Source: JAEXNA01 sp041676625 (lineage in GTDB: Bacteria > Vulcanimicrobiota > Xenobia > Xenobiales > JADMJV01). Taken from it: a DNA stretch of 44,576 nt. The notes below the pieces were generated by a model, which saw nothing but the letters and a program-made list of their open reading frames with translations, made no database searches and was not told the DNA's origin. Positions 8,548-17,438 of the stretch are shown here, piece after piece. Each line of letters starts with the position of its first letter. Within the stretch, counting starts at the first letter, position 1. The stretch lies in assembly GCA_041676625.1 (NCBI GenBank), contig JBAYRN010000036.1:1-44576 (forward strand). The letters run 5' to 3'. Position numbers and translations under genes: made by a program.

Positions 8548-10672
8548 GGCTCGCACTAATCGACGTTTGAGACTGGTGAGGGGCATACCTCCGTATCTCA
8601 CGAGGTCTAAGCGCCGGAAGCCCGAACGCCTCCTTGTGTCCGCTGAACTGCTACAGGAGCGTTCCGAAGCCGCTGAGATCGATCCTCGATTTGTGGAGAC
8701 GATCGAAGTCTTTCGGGAGGGTCTCTATCGAGAGCTGGAGGCCCAGAAAGAGCAAGCCCGGCGAACCGATATCCAGCTCACCTTGCTGGAGCACCTGGAA
8801 TCTAAGGATGAACGGCACCGCGCCGGGTTCAGGGCTGACCGAACCAGCGATGGACTGGTGGCCGGTGCGAAGGCCCAATTGCTTTCGGACGACGGATCTG
8901 AATTGGAGGTGCGAGTCGAGCAGGTCGACGGCGCGGAACTGGTGCTGAGCGCGGACCAGCCGATCAAGATGCGAGAGTACCGTCTTTCGCTCTCTCCCTG
9001 GTTTTTGTTTGAGCGTCTGCAAGAGCAGCTTCAGGTCTTGAAGACCCGGGCCACGACCGCCCAGGTGCAGGCGGGGCTTCAATCTTTTGGCATGCAGTCG
9101 GCTGTGGTCCTGGCTGAGTCTGAAGTCCGTCACGGCTCCCTGAACAGCAGCCAAAACGAGGCTATTCAGACTTGTCTGAACCATAGCTCTAGCCGGATCT
9201 GGGGTCCTCCGGGCACGGGTAAGACCACCACCCTGGCGGTACTGGTGTCTGAACTCGCCCTGCGACGTGAGCGAGTGCTTCTGACTTCCAATACCCACGC
9301 GGCCCTGGACCAGGTTTTGGACGGGCTGCTGAAGCGTCCGGAGCTGGCTGAACTGGTGAAGGATGGCAAGGTGATCCGGATGGGGCGCTGCCGCCCGGAG
9401 CACCGGCACTGTCATCTTCGAGAAGTGACGCGACAGCGGCACGATCACTTGAGGAGTCGCTGGGAGCGCTCGGAGCAAGCTCTGGAAAGACTGCGGGAGC
9501 GAATGGCCGGGCTGGAAAAGCCTCTTCGGGATCTCCAGATCGCCACCGGTCCGAGCGAGCAGCTCTCTCTTTTTGAACCGGCCCAACCCCAGGGCCTTCC
9601 CACGGACTGGTTGGTCCAGACTTTCGGGGCCCGCCGAGGCGCCCGCTGGAGCCGGCTTGCCCCCTCTCGCCAGTGCGAACTTCTGGAGCTTCACGTGGCT
9701 CGGCTGGCCAGGCTACGCCGGGCCCACGGAAACCGGATCGCCGATTGCCGTGAGGAACTCACCCAGAAGCAGCAGCAGACCGTTCAGAAGGCCTCGGTGG
9801 TGCTGTGCACCCTGGCCAGCATCACCACTGACCGCTGGTTGGAAGAGGAGATGTTCGACACGGTGATCGTGGAGGAGGCCGGTATGGCGGTGTTGCCGGC
9901 CTTTTTCGTGGCCTGTACCCGGGCCGCGCGACGCACCGTGGCGGTGGGAGATCCCCGCCAACTCCCCAGCATCCTCACCAGCAGGGACTCCTTCGTGCGG
10001 CACGCCCTGGGGCGGAGTATTTTTGAAGTGGGAGAGGCCCCCCGGGTGATGCTGAAGACTCAGTATCGAATGCACCCAGAGATCGGTGGCCTGGTCTCGC
10101 ACCTGGCCTACGACGACGAACTGGAGAGTGCCCGCCCGGCCGCAGAGTTTGCCGAGTGGACTCGTCGAGATCCTCTCCAGGGCGGGTCGGTGGCCGGGTT
10201 TGATCTGCAGGGGGCCTCGCTTTGCCAGAAGTATCAAGGCTCGGGTAGCCGCTACAACGAAGAGAGCGCGGGGGTTTGTCTGAGACTGGCCCAGCGGGCG
10301 GTGGATGCCGGGTTTGAACAGGTTGCGATCATTACCCCCTACCGCCAGCAGGTGCGCACTCTGCGAAAGCTGCTTCCCCAAGAACTGCAAGACCAGGTCG
10401 AGTGTGACACCGTGCATCGCTATCAAGGGAAGGAGCGCGACGTGGTCATCATTGACCTGGTGGATGGAGAGGCGTTCGGTCCGGGGACCTTGCTCAAGGA
10501 CGACCGAGGGGCGGCCGCCCAACTGTTGAACGTGGCGCTTTCTCGAGCCAGGTATAAGCTGTTCTTAGTGGGTGAGCTGAACTATCTCTGTCGGCAGATC
10601 CCGTATAGTTTCGCCGGTCGGGCGATCACTTACCTGGCCCGGCAGAAGAAGCTGTTCAAAGTTAAAGTTTAG
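8546..10672 (+). CDS. Superfamily 1 DNA/RNA helicase, UPF1/IGHMBP2-like
   Basis: A 708-residue helicase with ordered SF1 motifs: Walker A GPPGTGKTT (220-228), a Walker B-like VIVEEAG (440-446) with Glu-Glu in place of Asp-Glu, motif III GDPRQLPS, motif IV QYRMHPEI, motif V HRYQGKERDVVIIDLV and motif VI NVALSRARYKLFLVG. These place it with UPF1-like helicases that unwind DNA or RNA 5' to 3' using ATP. A charged helical insertion (about 290-400) separates motifs I and II, as is common in this group. It is cytoplasmic with no signal peptide. The ATG at 8546 has no visible ribosome site and shares its bases with the start of the divergent kinase-like gene; a downstream GTG (8576 or 8638) is possible. 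It ends 2 nt before the convergent acyl-AMP ligase gene. Confidence 0.88.
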   Translation: MARTNRRLRLVRGIPPYLTRSKRRKPERLLVSAELLQERSEAAEIDPRFVETIEVFREGLYRELEAQKEQARRTDIQLTLLEHLESKDERHRAGFRADRTSDGLVAGAKAQLLSDDGSELEVRVEQVDGAELVLSADQPIKMREYRLSLSPWFLFERLQEQLQVLKTRATTAQVQAGLQSFGMQSAVVLAESEVRHGSLNSSQNEAIQTCLNHSSSRIWGPPGTGKTTTLAVLVSELALRRERVLLTSNTHAALDQVLDGLLKRPELAELVKDGKVIRMGRCRPEHRHCHLREVTRQRHDHLRSRWERSEQALERLRERMAGLEKPLRDLQIATGPSEQLSLFEPAQPQGLPTDWLVQTFGARRGARWSRLAPSRQCELLELHVARLARLRRAHGNRIADCREELTQKQQQTVQKASVVLCTLASITTDRWLEEEMFDTVIVEEAGMAVLPAFFVACTRAARRTVAVGDPRQLPSILTSRDSFVRHALGRSIFEVGEAPRVMLKTQYRMHPEIGGLVSHLAYDDELESARPAAEFAEWTRRDPLQGGSVAGFDLQGASLCQKYQGSGSRYNEESAGVCLRLAQRAVDAGFEQVAIITPYRQQVRTLRKLLPQELQDQVECDTVHRYQGKERDVVIIDLVDGEAFGPGTLLKDDRGAAAQLLNVALSRARYKLFLVGELNYLCRQIPYSFAGRAITYLARQKKLFKVKV

Positions 10673-10674
10673 CC

Positions 10675-12414
10675 CTACCCGCGACCGGCCTCGTGCCACT
10701 GATGCACGAGCTTGAGCTTGCGCTCCTGATACTGAGCCTGGGACAGCCGCCGCTGGATTTTCCCGGAGGAGGTCTTTGGTACACCGTCTTTGGGTACCAG
10801 ACCGATGGCGTGAACTTTCAACTGGATCTTTTCGGTGATGGCTCGCCGGATCGCCCGAACGACATCATCGAAATCTGTTTTCCGTGGTTCTCTAACCTCG
10901 GCGATGAGTCCGACCCGCTCTTCATCATCTTCCATCAACCCGAAGGCCGCCAGGCACCCGGTCCGCAGGGCAGGGTGGACTCCGTCGACCGCCCGTTCGA
11001 TGTCCTGCGGATAGTAATTTCGCCCCCGGATGATGATGAGTTCTTTGGAGCGTCCGCACACGTAGAGTTGACCTTCCCGGATAAAGCCAAGGTCGCCGGT
11101 ACGGATAAAGGGCCCCCTGCCGCCGTCTTCGCAGCAGAGATAGGTGCCAAAAGCTTCCCGGGTGGCTTCCGGGTTGTCCCAGTAGCCATCGGCCACCGAG
11201 GGTCCGGCCACCAGGATCTCTCCGACTCGATCTGCTGGCAAGCGACGGAGCGTGCGAGGGTTGACCACGGCGACTTCCAGGCCTTCCATAGGGGATCCGC
11301 AGGATACCAGGATCCGTTCGGCTTCAGCCGAGCGCGGCCTCACCACTCGGTCGTGATTGAGCGCGTCTTCATCGACTTTTAGAGTGGCCACGCTGTTGCC
11401 CTTGCGGGCACCGGCCACGATCAGAGTGGATTCGGCTAGCCCGTAGCAAGGGTGAAAGGCTTCCGCTCGAAACCCGGACTCCTTAAACCGCTCGGTGAAG
11501 AGTTCTACGGTTTCGGTCCGGATCGGCTCGGCTCCATTGAAGGCGATCTCCCAGGACGAAAGGTCGAGAGTGGACGCCACCTCGGGGCTGGTGCGGCGCA
11601 AAGCCAACTCATAGGCGAAGTTTGGCCCGCCGGAGGTCGTGGCCCGGTACTTGCTGATGGCCTGGAGCCAGCGAACGGGTTTGCGGATAAAGTCCAGCGG
11701 ACTCATAAGGGTGACCGGGAAACCGGTATAAAGGGGAGCGAGGATCCCACCGATGAGGCCCATGTCGTGATAGGGGGGAAGCCAGATGACACCTTGAGAT
11801 TCGGTGGTGTGCCCGAAGTTGGTCTCAATATGTTTGAGATTGTCCAGCAGATTGGCGTGGGTGACCCGCACGCCTTTAGGCTTTGAAGTCGAACCGGAGG
11901 TGTACTGCAGGAACGCCACCTCGTGAGGGCTAGTGTTGGGGTGGGTCCAGGACCCCAGGCCGGATTCCGGTGCCATTTCGGGTGAAAGCCAGTTCATCTT
12001 AAACAACTGCCCGGTGAGAAAGAGCACCGGTCGGATTCGCTTCAAGATGGCGTTGCTGGTGAGCGCTGCTTTAGGACGGCAGTCGTCGGCGATCACTCTC
12101 AAGCGGGGTAAAGTCTTGTTGATGCGTTTGAGGTCGGGGGGATAGGCGGGGACCGGGACCACGCCGGCCATCAGGCAGCCGAAGAAGGAGACGATGTAGT
12201 CGATCCCGGGGGGGAAGAGGAGCAGGGCCCTTTCGCCCTGGAGGTTTCGACGCTGAAGTTCCGCAGCCAGAATCCTGGCACGATGAGCGAGCTCCTGGTA
12301 ACTGCAGTCTTCGTACTTGTCTTCACCGTCTACCAGAAACCGGTACCCGGCGTCCTTCTGGGGAGACTCGGCTCGATCGAGGAGAAGATCTATGAGGTTA
12401 TCTATTGGTTTCAT
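10675..12414 (-). CDS. Fatty acyl-AMP ligase (FAAL), ANL superfamily
   Basis: A 579-residue adenylating enzyme. The phosphate-binding motif YTSGSTSKPKG is at 171-181, and FNGAEPIR, GLAESTL and RTGDLGF follow in the expected order. The start (YQELAHRARILAAEL) and VPAYPPD near residue 88-94 are typical of FAALs, which activate fatty acids to acyl-adenylates and pass them to an acyl carrier protein rather than to CoA. The C-terminal subdomain ends with KTSSGKIQRR, carrying the conserved lysine. No acyl carrier protein, polyketide synthase or NRPS gene is adjacent, so this is a free-standing copy; its acceptor is unknown. A lipid-modification role would fit an envelope-rich neighbourhood, but that is inference. 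No strong ribosome site precedes the ATG. Confidence 0.85.
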   Translation of the reverse strand: MKPIDNLIDLLLDRAESPQKDAGYRFLVDGEDKYEDCSYQELAHRARILAAELQRRNLQGERALLLFPPGIDYIVSFFGCLMAGVVPVPAYPPDLKRINKTLPRLRVIADDCRPKAALTSNAILKRIRPVLFLTGQLFKMNWLSPEMAPESGLGSWTHPNTSPHEVAFLQYTSGSTSKPKGVRVTHANLLDNLKHIETNFGHTTESQGVIWLPPYHDMGLIGGILAPLYTGFPVTLMSPLDFIRKPVRWLQAISKYRATTSGGPNFAYELALRRTSPEVASTLDLSSWEIAFNGAEPIRTETVELFTERFKESGFRAEAFHPCYGLAESTLIVAGARKGNSVATLKVDEDALNHDRVVRPRSAEAERILVSCGSPMEGLEVAVVNPRTLRRLPADRVGEILVAGPSVADGYWDNPEATREAFGTYLCCEDGGRGPFIRTGDLGFIREGQLYVCGRSKELIIIRGRNYYPQDIERAVDGVHPALRTGCLAAFGLMEDDEERVGLIAEVREPRKTDFDDVVRAIRRAITEKIQLKVHAIGLVPKDGVPKTSSGKIQRRLSQAQYQERKLKLVHQWHEAGRG

Positions 12415-12603
12415 AGACTATGTTTTTCGTCCGACTTTCCGGACAGTTTTCGAAATCTATCCTGTCGAACGATTCGTGTCAAATTCTGAGTCTCGACCTT
12501 TCATCCTTCGAGCAAAGAGAGTTTGTTGGGTTGAGGGGGTCGGCCGCTGCCTATAAAATCAGCAAGAGCGGGAGTTTATAATCAGGTCGAGAAAAGCCAG
12601 GCA

Positions 12604-15600
12604 ATGTGTGGCATAGCTGGTTTAGTGTACGAATCTCATCATCGAGGCGACTTTGCCTGGGACCGATTTGGGAGTGACCTTTCAGGGGCCCTGGAGGTAG
12701 AGCCCGAGAGGGTGCTGGGCAGCGACGTTTTGGATCGCTTAATCCAGCTATTTTCTACGGTTCAGGGCCTTAAAGAGTTTTCTTCCATCCAGCAGGTGGG
12801 CTCCTCGGCAGAGCATCGGGCTCAAGTGGAAAGTTGGGCAGACTCGTTGTCACAATGGGAGGAGTGCTGCACCCGCTACGTGGAGAACGCTCAAGACCTT
12901 GACAGTGGGCAACTGGAGGAGTGGAACCGCATCCTGGTCCAGGGCCGCGACCTGACTTGGGCTGTGAAAGAGGACGTCCTGGCTCTGGTGGGGCATTTCG
13001 AGAAACTCCTGCTGGACCGAGCGGTGACCCAAGAGCGCCTTTTCCAGGCCTGGAAGCTCGTGGTGACTTTGGAGAATATCGGACGGATGGAGGTCCGGGG
13101 GCGGGATAGCTGCGGTGTTTGTTGCCGAATTTCCATATCCAAAGAGCAGTACGATGAGTTTTTGAGCCGACTGGATGAGGAGCAACGGATCGTATGGGAC
13201 CAACGCCGGAAGCCTCAGGATTTTGTGAACCAGGCGATCCGAGTTCTGCCTTCCGAGGAAACCGTCCAGGTGCTCTTCAGCTACAAGGTTGCCCAGGAGG
13301 TGGGAGCGCTGGGGGACAACGTTCGTGCTCTTTACGAAGATATCTCCGGGGACGATTTTTTCTGGTCGCTGGTAGACCACAAAGGCTGCGCCAGCGTCAT
13401 TTACTCTCATTCCCGTTGGGCGTCTAACGGCATCATCTCTCAGCCGAACTGCCACCCGGTGGATGAATCGACCTGCTCTCCAGGCGGAGAGTACGGCAAT
13501 CTGTCGGGCCATATGACCACCGTGTGCGTGAACGGAGATGTGGATAATTATCAGGGCCTGAAGGCTCGCATCGAGGCTGAGAAGGGTCGCTCAATTTCTC
13601 CGGATATCGGCACCGACGCCAAGATCGTGCCGGTTTTGTTCGATTATTTTCTGGCCGAGAGCGAGACGGTGAAAGAGGCGTTTTGCAAGACGGTGGCCGA
13701 GTGTGAAGGCTCGTTTGCCATCGTGCTGGAAACCACCGCCGATCCCGATAAGCTGTATCTGGCCCTCAAGGGCTCAGGTCAGTCGCTTTTCGTTGGACTT
13801 ATGGAGCAGGGGTACGTGTTTGCTTCCGAGTTGTACGGAGTGGTGGAGCAAACCCCCCGCTTCATCCGCATGGACGGAACCACCGAGCACGTCCCCGGCC
13901 ACCCGGACAGTTGTGGGCAGATCCTGATTCTGACCCGGGAAGGGCGCGGTCGATGGGAGAGCATAGAGGCTCTGTCGATCACCGGCGAAGGGTTGAAGCT
14001 CTCAGAAAGTGACTGCAAGTCGGCCGAAATTACCACCAGAGACATCGACCGCAAGAACTTTCGTCATTATCTCCACAAAGAGATCTCGGAGGCTCCCGGT
14101 TCGGTGGAAAAGACCCTTCGGGGCAAGTTTTCTCTCAGTCGAGAGCCCTTCAAGGTTCATATGAATCTGGACGAATCGGTGATTCCCGCTTCTGTCTTCG
14201 AGCGGATCCAGAGCGGCGGGATCAAGCGAGTTCTTTTCATCGGCCAGGGCACTGCGGCGGTGGCCGGGCAGGCGGTTTCGGTCTTTATGGACCAACTGTT
14301 CGCCGGACGGCTCGCGGTGAGCGCTTTGAAGGCCACCGAGTTGTCTGGCTATCGCATGAACGAGCGACTGGACGACTGCTTGATCATCGCCATCTCTCAA
14401 TCCGGAACCACCACCGACACCAACCGTACCATCGATATGGCCAGGGAAAAGGGAGCGGTGGTGGTGGGCATCGTGAACCGCCGAAACAGCGATATGACGT
14501 TTAAAGTGGACGGGGTTCTGTACACCAGCGATGGTCGCGATATCGAGATGTCGCTGGCCTCCACCAAGGCCTTTTACTCGCAAGTTGTGGCAGGCTATCT
14601 GCTGGTCTTTCGTCTGGCACAGGGGTTGGGGCTTCTGACGGAGGAAGTGCTCTACCGAGAGTTGGAAGAGCTGAATCGGTTGCCGGCCTTGATGCTCTCG
14701 GTCCTTTCTGAGGAAACCCAGGCGGAGGTTCGCGACCTGGCCCGAGAGTACGCCCCCACCCGGAGAGACTGGGCGGTGGTGGGCAGCGGCACGACCCGGG
14801 CTGCCGCCGATGAGATCCGGATCAAGCTGGCCGAGCTTTGTTATAAATCGATCGCCACCGATCAGATCGAAGACAAGAAACACATCGATCTTTCCTCGGA
14901 ACCGCTCACCTTGATCCTGACGGCGGGTCTGAGCCAGGTGGCCCTTCGCGATGCCGTCAAGGAAGTGGCCATCTTTAAGTCGCACCGGTCGATCCCAATC
15001 GTGGTGTGCTCCAACGATTTCGATGAGTTTCGACCCTACGCAGCCGGGGTGGTGCAGGTGCCCAAAGCCTCGCCCTGCGCCTCGGTCCTGCTGAACGTGG
15101 TGGTGGGCCATCTCTGGGGCTACTTTTGCGCCATGGCGATCGATGAAGGAGCCGAGCGGTTGCGCGAGGCACGGGCTACAGCGGTTTCCTTTTACACCTC
15201 TCCTGAAGGGGTACCTGAAGGCAAGACCCTGGGCAGGGTGATGGTGCAGGCCAAGCGTTTTCAACAGGATCTGCTCAAGGGGCGTTTCAATTCGAGTCTT
15301 TCGGTGCAAGCGGCCACTGAGTTGACCTCTCTGATGAGCTACCTGATGGGTTCTCGTTCTCTCAGTCAGTTTGCCTCCGAGTTTCAGGCTCGTGCCACCC
15401 CCCGAGACCTGGCTGGAACCTTTATCACGGCAGTGTCCAAAGCTATTCACGAATTGAGTCGTCCCATTGACGCCATCAAGCACCAGGCCAAGACGATTAC
15501 GGTCGGGATCTCCCGGTTGGAAGAGGTTTTCGAGGGTGTCACTTTCGCTCCGTTTAAGGAGCTCGGCCTTCCCGTAGATAGCATCCCTTATCGAGATGCC

Positions 15601-16116
15601 GTTATTTTGCGTGCTCTGCGTCAGGTCATAAAGAAGGTGGCTGGAGCGACTTCTTATCAAGTCGAGGGGTTGGGCGCGCTGGGAGAGCCCACCGAAGGCT
15701 CAACGGTTTCAACCCTGACCAAGATCGGAATCGCCCGCTCTATGACCTCTCGGGCCGACCAGGAGGCTAAATTGGTGGGGAACAAAGAATGGGCGGTGCG
15801 GAGTAGTTCGCTCTATCTGGGCCGGGGCAGTCGTGATCGCCGCCCCATCGCGATTGTGCCTATGGTGCCTCGGGGCAGGGTGGAAAAGCTGGTTTTACTG
15901 CACCTGGAGTTTGAGAAGGCCGTGAGCCTTCGATGCAAGGTCAGCGTGATGCAAGAGCTTCGACAGAAGTACGAAAATCTAAAGAGCCTGGTGACCGAGC
16001 GTGACGTGGCCTGGGACGATTCGTACCTTCAGAATATTGACATCGAGGAGTTGGTGATGGTCCCTGTGAAAGACCTGGCCCAAACGATTCTGGAGCGGCA
16101 AAAACAGAAGGTCTAG
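12604..16116 (+). CDS. GlmS-like amidotransferase/SIS protein with large insertion and C-terminal extension
   Basis: A 1170-residue protein built on the plan of glucosamine-6-phosphate synthase, which is normally about 600 residues. MCGIAG at the start gives the class II amidotransferase nucleophile Cys2. The next domain strand (VRGRDSCGVC) comes only at about residue 162, so some 145 residues are inserted. Other amidotransferase signatures follow: SRWASNG, CVNGDVDNY and GTDAKI. Two SIS domains come next, with ISQSGTTTDTN near residue 600 and EMSLASTKAF in SIS1, and GSGTTRAAADEI with KKHIDLSSEPL in SIS2. Residues after about 900 are a predicted-helical extension I do not recognise. The likely reaction is glutamine-dependent amination of a sugar phosphate, giving amino sugar for lipid A or peptidoglycan. 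The frame is unbroken. Confidence 0.82.
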   Translation: MCGIAGLVYESHHRGDFAWDRFGSDLSGALEVEPERVLGSDVLDRLIQLFSTVQGLKEFSSIQQVGSSAEHRAQVESWADSLSQWEECCTRYVENAQDLDSGQLEEWNRILVQGRDLTWAVKEDVLALVGHFEKLLLDRAVTQERLFQAWKLVVTLENIGRMEVRGRDSCGVCCRISISKEQYDEFLSRLDEEQRIVWDQRRKPQDFVNQAIRVLPSEETVQVLFSYKVAQEVGALGDNVRALYEDISGDDFFWSLVDHKGCASVIYSHSRWASNGIISQPNCHPVDESTCSPGGEYGNLSGHMTTVCVNGDVDNYQGLKARIEAEKGRSISPDIGTDAKIVPVLFDYFLAESETVKEAFCKTVAECEGSFAIVLETTADPDKLYLALKGSGQSLFVGLMEQGYVFASELYGVVEQTPRFIRMDGTTEHVPGHPDSCGQILILTREGRGRWESIEALSITGEGLKLSESDCKSAEITTRDIDRKNFRHYLHKEISEAPGSVEKTLRGKFSLSREPFKVHMNLDESVIPASVFERIQSGGIKRVLFIGQGTAAVAGQAVSVFMDQLFAGRLAVSALKATELSGYRMNERLDDCLIIAISQSGTTTDTNRTIDMAREKGAVVVGIVNRRNSDMTFKVDGVLYTSDGRDIEMSLASTKAFYSQVVAGYLLVFRLAQGLGLLTEEVLYRELEELNRLPALMLSVLSEETQAEVRDLAREYAPTRRDWAVVGSGTTRAAADEIRIKLAELCYKSIATDQIEDKKHIDLSSEPLTLILTAGLSQVALRDAVKEVAIFKSHRSIPIVVCSNDFDEFRPYAAGVVQVPKASPCASVLLNVVVGHLWGYFCAMAIDEGAERLREARATAVSFYTSPEGVPEGKTLGRVMVQAKRFQQDLLKGRFNSSLSVQAATELTSLMSYLMGSRSLSQFASEFQARATPRDLAGTFITAVSKAIHELSRPIDAIKHQAKTITVGISRLEEVFEGVTFAPFKELGLPVDSIPYRDAVILRALRQVIKKVAGATSYQVEGLGALGEPTEGSTVSTLTKIGIARSMTSRADQEAKLVGNKEWAVRSSSLYLGRGSRDRRPIAIVPMVPRGRVEKLVLLHLEFEKAVSLRCKVSVMQELRQKYENLKSLVTERDVAWDDSYLQNIDIEELVMVPVKDLAQTILERQKQKV

Positions 16117-16187
16117 TTTCTGAATCGGATTCAAATTGTGTGCCAGGTCACAGATTCTGATCCGGCTCGCAGGCTATCTTTTAAGCG

Positions 16188-17090
16188 ATGGAATCCGATC
16201 TTTCTGAAATTCAAGACCCCTCTCAACTAAGCGACTCCGCGCGGCTACGGATTTTTACCAAGTTGCTGCGCGAGCCGGTGGTTGTCTCGGGTTCGGCATA
16301 TCGCTCTGGAGCGCACCCGGTGCTGGCCACCAAGGTGGCCGCAGAAGTGGCCCGCAGCCCCAAGATGGGGCTGGTGGAGACACTTATGGAAGAGAGCCGG
16401 GTCGCCTTTATCAAGCGTGATTATCCCACCGCCATTGTGAAGTCATTGGCGGCCGAAGAGCTGCTCCGAAAGTACGGGGGGATCCTGGCGCCAAATGAAG
16501 AGTCGGATATACGCGACCAGCTCCAGTTTTTGAAGATTCAGTATTTTTTGCTGAGCGGCCAGGCGGGCGAAGCGTTTAAAGTCCTGAAAGGGATCCAGTT
16601 TCGTTCCCATCCGTATCTCTGGCACAAGCGTCTGGCTCAACGTTCGGGGATCTCCAACAAGCACTGGACCACCATAGAGCACACCTTACGGATCTTTTTC
16701 TCGACCAATAAGAGCGGAAAGGTTTTCGCACTCCTGGGCTACGCTATCGTGATGGGGCCGAATCCACTTTCGGTGGTCAACCTGGCTAAGGAGCTTGACT
16801 TTCAGCCGGCTAATTCTGAGAGACCGTTTGAAGCCTTGTATCAAGACTACAGTTTCCTGACGACGCGGGTGACTCAGCGCGAAAAGGAGATTCTATCTCA
16901 GTTTCTGGCCGCTGAGTTTGGAGTGACACCGCTGATCAAGGACGGCAAGACCCTGTTTATCGGGGTGACCAAAGAGCTGAATGAGCGAAATCTGAAAGAG
17001 ATTGAACTCCGCACCGGTTCAGAAATCGTGATGGTGCCTATGTCTCAGCGCCCACTGAGAGAACGAAACATGAGACTGTATGCCTCCTGA
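16188..17090 (+). CDS. Unknown protein with possible MshEN-like C-terminal domain
   Basis: A 300-residue soluble protein. Residues about 60-200 are helical, with repeated small-hydrophobic spacing that could be TPR-like. The last 65 residues (FLAAEFGVTPL...LFIGVTKELNERNLKEIELRTGSEIVMVPMS) resemble the N-terminal domain of type II/IV secretion ATPases (GspE/PilB, PF05157), where a strand giving a poor imitation of VAMADP is followed by a helix and TG.EV.PV. In some proteins that domain binds cyclic di-GMP, but the binding motifs lie in a part not seen here. It follows the GlmS-like gene by 71 nt and precedes the tRNA operon. No ATPase domain is present. The fold assignment is by eye and tentative. 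Confidence 0.5.
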   Translation: MESDLSEIQDPSQLSDSARLRIFTKLLREPVVVSGSAYRSGAHPVLATKVAAEVARSPKMGLVETLMEESRVAFIKRDYPTAIVKSLAAEELLRKYGGILAPNEESDIRDQLQFLKIQYFLLSGQAGEAFKVLKGIQFRSHPYLWHKRLAQRSGISNKHWTTIEHTLRIFFSTNKSGKVFALLGYAIVMGPNPLSVVNLAKELDFQPANSERPFEALYQDYSFLTTRVTQREKEILSQFLAAEFGVTPLIKDGKTLFIGVTKELNERNLKEIELRTGSEIVMVPMSQRPLRERNMRLYAS

Positions 17091-17113
17091 GGTGGGGGAT
17101 TTAAAAATACGTA

Positions 17114-17142
17114 TTGACCTCCTCTGGATCACTCCCTATAAT
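17114..17142 (+). promoter_or_regulatory. Sigma-70-type promoter of the tRNA operon
   Basis: A -35 box TTGACC (17114-17119) and a perfect -10 box TATAAT (17137-17142) are separated by 17 nt. The first tRNA begins 11 nt after the -10 box, so transcription probably starts within a few bases of the mature 5' end. Confidence 0.85.
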
Positions 17143-17153
17143 AAGCCGCACGT

Positions 17154-17229
17154 GGGCCCATAGCTCAGCGGTTAGAGCAGCTGGCTCATAACCAGTTGGT
17201 CACAGGTTCGAATCCTGTTGGGCCCACCA
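17154..17229 (+). tRNA. tRNA with CAT anticodon (elongator Met, or Ile2 after lysidine modification)
   Basis: A 76-nt cloverleaf with acceptor arms GGGCCCA / TGGGCCC, D-arm AGCTCAGCGGTTAGAGC, anticodon loop CTCATAA (anticodon CAT), T-arm with GGTTCGAATCC, and an encoded CCA. The paired 1-72 base (G-C) argues against initiator tRNA. CAT can be elongator Met or Ile2 read as AUA after lysidine modification. The GGCTCATAACC anticodon stem-loop resembles Ile2 tRNAs from memory, but I cannot settle this by eye. Confidence 0.9.
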
Positions 17230-17244
17230 CAAATCGAAATACAT

Positions 17245-17317
17245 GGCCCGGTGGTATAGCGGTTAGTACGTCGCCCTTTCAAGGCGAAGATCGCGAGTTC
17301 AAATCTCGTCCGGGTCA
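17245..17317 (+). tRNA. tRNA-Glu (TTC)
   Basis: Acceptor GGCCCGG pairs with CCGGGTC (one G-T). The anticodon stem TCGCC / GGCGA encloses the loop CTTTCAA, anticodon TTC, reading GAA/GAG. The T-arm is GCGAG-TTCAAAT-CTCGT. The discriminator A is followed by CAA, so CCA is not encoded here although both neighbours encode it; the ends must be added by CCA-transferase. Confidence 0.92.
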
Positions 17318-17320
17318 CAA

Positions 17321-17397
17321 GGGCGGATAGCTCAGTTGGCTAGAGCATCTCGTTTACACCGAGGGGGTCGGGGGTTCGAGTCCCTCTCCGCCCACCA
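17321..17397 (+). tRNA. tRNA-Val (TAC)
   Basis: A 77-nt cloverleaf with acceptor GGGCGGA / TCCGCCC, D-arm AGCTCAGTTGGCTAGAGC, anticodon loop TTTACAC (anticodon TAC, valine), T-arm GGGGGTTCGAGTCCCTC and encoded CCA. It starts 3 nt after tRNA-Glu, so all three tRNAs are processed from one transcript. Confidence 0.94.
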
Positions 17398-17406
17398 AAG
17401 AAAGTA

Positions 17407-17438
17407 GAAAGACCCGGAGACGGGTCTTTCTTTATGTT
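17407..17438 (+). terminator. Rho-independent terminator of the tRNA operon
   Basis: A perfect 10-bp stem GAAAGACCCG / CGGGTCTTTC with a GAGA tetraloop, followed by TTTATGTT. It begins 9 nt after the tRNA-Val CCA. Confidence 0.85.

Noticed and set aside
14002..15660. Long open frame of 552 residues on the minus strand
   Set aside because: It is antisense to the GlmS-like gene, whose motifs are clear, and its residues show the Arg/His/Leu/Gly bias of a shadow frame.
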